From Ruminococcus hominis (GTDB lineage: Bacteria > Bacillota > Clostridia > Lachnospirales > Lachnospiraceae), in contig NZ_JACOPE010000001.1 of assembly GCF_014287355.1 (NCBI RefSeq), positions 186,001 through 250,000 of the forward strand: a stretch of DNA of 64,000 bases, written 5' to 3'. Each line of letters opens with the position of its first letter. Position 1 is the stretch's first letter. Under the pieces are notes generated by a model. The model was not told the origin of the DNA. It saw only the letters and a program-made list of their open reading frames with translations, and did not search any database. A program made the translations under genes and the position numbers. This document shows, one piece after another, positions 62,210 to 64,000 of this stretch.

Positions 62210-63574
62210 ATGGAAAGCGAAAACAAAAATGGAAAAGTACCGCTGATCAGTAAGATTGCATATGGGTTTGGTGATGTTGGATGTAATTTCAGCTGGATGT
62301 TCGTCAGTAATTTTCTGATGATATTTTATACAGACGTGTTCGGAATCAGTATGGCGGCTGTGTCAGCACTTATGCTTTTTTCAAGATTCTGGGATGCAAT
62401 CAATGATCCAATCGTCGGGGGACTTACAGATAAAACAAAATCGAGATGGGGACGGTACCGTCCATGGCTGTTAGTAGCGGCACCAATCACAGCGATTCTT
62501 CTTGTTATGACATTCTGGGCAAGACCTGACTGGCCGCAGAATGGAAAGATCATTTATATGGTAATTACATATTGTCTGCTGGTTTTAGGGTATACCTGTG
62601 TGAATATTCCATATGGAACCTTGTGTGGTGCTATGACACAGGATATTGATGAACGTGCAAAAATAAATACATCCCGTTCGGTTGCAGCGATGATTGCAAT
62701 TGGTGTGTTAAATATTATCACAGTTCCACTGCTCAGTAAATTCGGCAGTCATAGTGCAAAGACAGGATATCTGACGGTTGCGGTCATATATGGATGTATT
62801 TTTACAGCCTGTCATTTCTTCTGCTTTGCGAAGACGAAAGAGGCAGTGATTACTCCGGAAAAAGAAAAAATTTCTATAAAGATACAGTTGAAAGCAGTCA
62901 TGCAGAACAGACCATATCTTCTTGCATTGGCAGGACAGATATTATTTGGATTTACACTGTATGGTAGAAACGCAGATATTCTGTATTACTTTACATATGT
63001 GGAAGGGAATGCCTCCTACTACACAACTTATTCGATGTGCATCACTATTCCTTCTATCATCGGGGCAGCCTGTTTTCAACCATTATTCCGCAAGTTGAAT
63101 AACAAAGGAAGAACAGCATCTCTCTTTGCTTTATTTACAGGAATTTCCATGTTGTCTATGTTTTTCTTCAATGCCAAAGAATCACCGGCTATTTTTTATG
63201 CATTATCTGGTCTCACACAGTTTTTTTTCTCTGGATTTAATACCGCAATCTATGCAATCATTCCAGACTGTGTGGAATATGGGGAGTGGAAAACCGGACT
63301 TAGAAATGATGGTTTTCAGTATGCGTTTATTTCACTTGGAAATAAAATCGGAATGGCAGTTGGAACAGCACTTTTAGCAGGATTACTTGGAAAATATGGT
63401 TATATTGCAAATCAGACACAAAATGCAATTGTACTTTCAATTATGAAACATGCATTTACGACGATTCCAGGTGCACTGTGGATTGTGACTGCGGTTGTAT
63501 TATTTTTCTACCGGTTAAATAAAAAACGTTATAACGAGATTGTGGAGGAACTGAAAAATGGAAGAAAAAGTTGA
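62210..63574 (+). CDS. GPH-family sugar/polyol:cation symporter
   Basis: The start is at ATG 62210 behind AAGGAGTGTAT, giving 454 residues. It carries the same GPH motifs as the gene at 54621-55958 (KIAYGFGDVGCNFSWMFVSN, DAINDPIVGGLTDKTKSRWG, IPDCVEYGEWKTGLRNDGF). The two are paralogues of separate operons. It overlaps the kinase gene by 17 bp. It probably imports the polyol or its glycoside. Confidence 0.9.
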   Translation: MESENKNGKVPLISKIAYGFGDVGCNFSWMFVSNFLMIFYTDVFGISMAAVSALMLFSRFWDAINDPIVGGLTDKTKSRWGRYRPWLLVAAPITAILLVMTFWARPDWPQNGKIIYMVITYCLLVLGYTCVNIPYGTLCGAMTQDIDERAKINTSRSVAAMIAIGVLNIITVPLLSKFGSHSAKTGYLTVAVIYGCIFTACHFFCFAKTKEAVITPEKEKISIKIQLKAVMQNRPYLLALAGQILFGFTLYGRNADILYYFTYVEGNASYYTTYSMCITIPSIIGAACFQPLFRKLNNKGRTASLFALFTGISMLSMFFFNAKESPAIFYALSGLTQFFFSGFNTAIYAIIPDCVEYGEWKTGLRNDGFQYAFISLGNKIGMAVGTALLAGLLGKYGYIANQTQNAIVLSIMKHAFTTIPGALWIVTAVVLFFYRLNKKRYNEIVEELKNGRKS

Positions 63575-64000
63575 TATCGTGGCATTGGGAGAATTGCTGA
63601 TTGATTTTACGGAAGCAGGATACAGTCAGGATGGGAGAAAATTGTTCGAACAGAATCCCGGCGGTGCTCCGGCAAATCTTCTAACCGTTGCAAGTCACTT
63701 TGGGTATCGCACATCTTTTATTGGAAAAGTTGGAAACGATATGCATGGTAAATTTTTAAAGAAGACATTGCAAAAGGAAGGAATCAATACAGATGCTATT
63801 GTTGAAGACCCGGGTTATTTTACAACGTTGGCATTTGTGGAAATCGGTGAAAATGGAGAACGAAATTTTTCTTTTGCAAGAAAACCGGGTGCAGATACAC
63901 AGTTAAAAAAAGAAGAACTGGATCAGACATTAATTTCAGGTTGTAGAATTTTTCATTTTGGATCATTATCGCTGACAGATGAACCGGCAGAAAGTACAAC
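63558..64000 (+). CDS. PfkB-family carbohydrate kinase, probable fructokinase (partial)
   Basis: The gene starts at ATG 63558 behind GTGGAGGAACTGAAAA and runs off the right edge. It reads VALGELLIDFTEAGYSQDG, then NPGGAPANLLTVASHFGYRT and FIGKVGNDMHGKFL, the N-terminal pfkB signature. The fructokinase call follows from sequence style and the polyol dehydrogenase upstream. Confidence 0.88.
   Translation, partial: MEEKVDIVALGELLIDFTEAGYSQDGRKLFEQNPGGAPANLLTVASHFGYRTSFIGKVGNDMHGKFLKKTLQKEGINTDAIVEDPGYFTTLAFVEIGENGERNFSFARKPGADTQLKKEELDQTLISGCRIFHFGSLSLTDEPAEST

Noticed and set aside
1..64000. tRNA, rRNA and CRISPR arrays
   Set aside because: No cloverleaf-like tRNA, rRNA segment or regularly spaced repeats were noticed by eye. 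A tRNA or CRISPR program would be needed to exclude them fully.

Overview
The window looks like a chromosome segment of a low-GC gut Firmicute, most likely a Lachnospiraceae relative of Mediterraneibacter, Dorea or Blautia. This rests on AT-rich codon use, strong AGGAGG ribosome sites, the MutS2/YhaM/RlmD neighbourhood, Tn4451-type TnpV and large serine recombinases, and the GPH transporters and GH42 enzyme. The genus cannot be fixed from sequence reading alone.

Layout. (1) 1-6886 is core: an OmpR-type response regulator (cut by the window edge), mutS2, a membrane-anchored HtrA-like protein that has lost all three catalytic residues, the exoribonuclease yhaM and the rRNA methyltransferase rlmD. 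(2) 6918-24175 is a mobilizable element placed directly after rlmD: tnpV, a MobQ-type relaxase with an RSF1010-like oriT, a DUF3847-like accessory protein, DnaC-like and RepA-like replication proteins, ParM/ParR, a decayed peptide-export/RiPP-like cluster (two permeases, ATPase, lipoprotein, protease and exporter fragments, a frameshifted small peptide gene), a STAND/NB-ARC-TPR ATPase, a GNAT toxin-antitoxin pair, an orphan CptI-type antitoxin RNA and a complete large serine recombinase. (3) 24176-36600 is accessory: an XRE/membrane-protein pair, an ArdA-like fragment, a CprABC-RK/LanFEG-type antimicrobial-peptide module, a scar joining a short unidentified segment to an RlmD-tail-like segment, a second two-component plus MacB/BceAB-like module, and an XRE regulator whose C-terminus has been replaced by the tail of TnpV. 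(4) 36855-44757 is a potassium module (ktrB, ktrA, a 33-residue membrane peptide, kdpD, kdpE) cut by a complete ISAs1-family IS with a 9-bp target duplication. (5) 44843-47252 is a second, broken copy of the element end: the same 44-residue ORF, a full type III CptIN toxin-antitoxin locus and a recombinase whose middle is replaced by a CarD-family gene plus MATE and nitroreductase debris. (6) 47628-53858 holds a DUF5060-type glycosidase, an MFS transporter, and a guanine riboswitch controlling an NCS2 permease and a broken guanine deaminase. (7) 54225-54537 is a third recombinase scar. (8) 54621-64000 is carbohydrate use: GPH transporter and GH42 beta-galactosidase with a divergent AraC regulator, a ROK regulator, then a polyol dehydrogenase, GPH transporter and fructokinase operon that runs off the end.

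The most notable system is the paired element ends. Both have the order 44-residue ORF, toxin-antitoxin genes on the minus strand, CptI-like RNA repeats on the minus strand, serine recombinase. In one copy the RNA antitoxin still has its CptN toxin. In the other the RNA antitoxin and its promoter survive, but the protein slot holds a GNAT toxin-antitoxin pair. This suggests toxin swapping at a fixed site, with the orphan RNA possibly acting as an anti-addiction RNA. All family assignments come from reading motifs; no database search was run.
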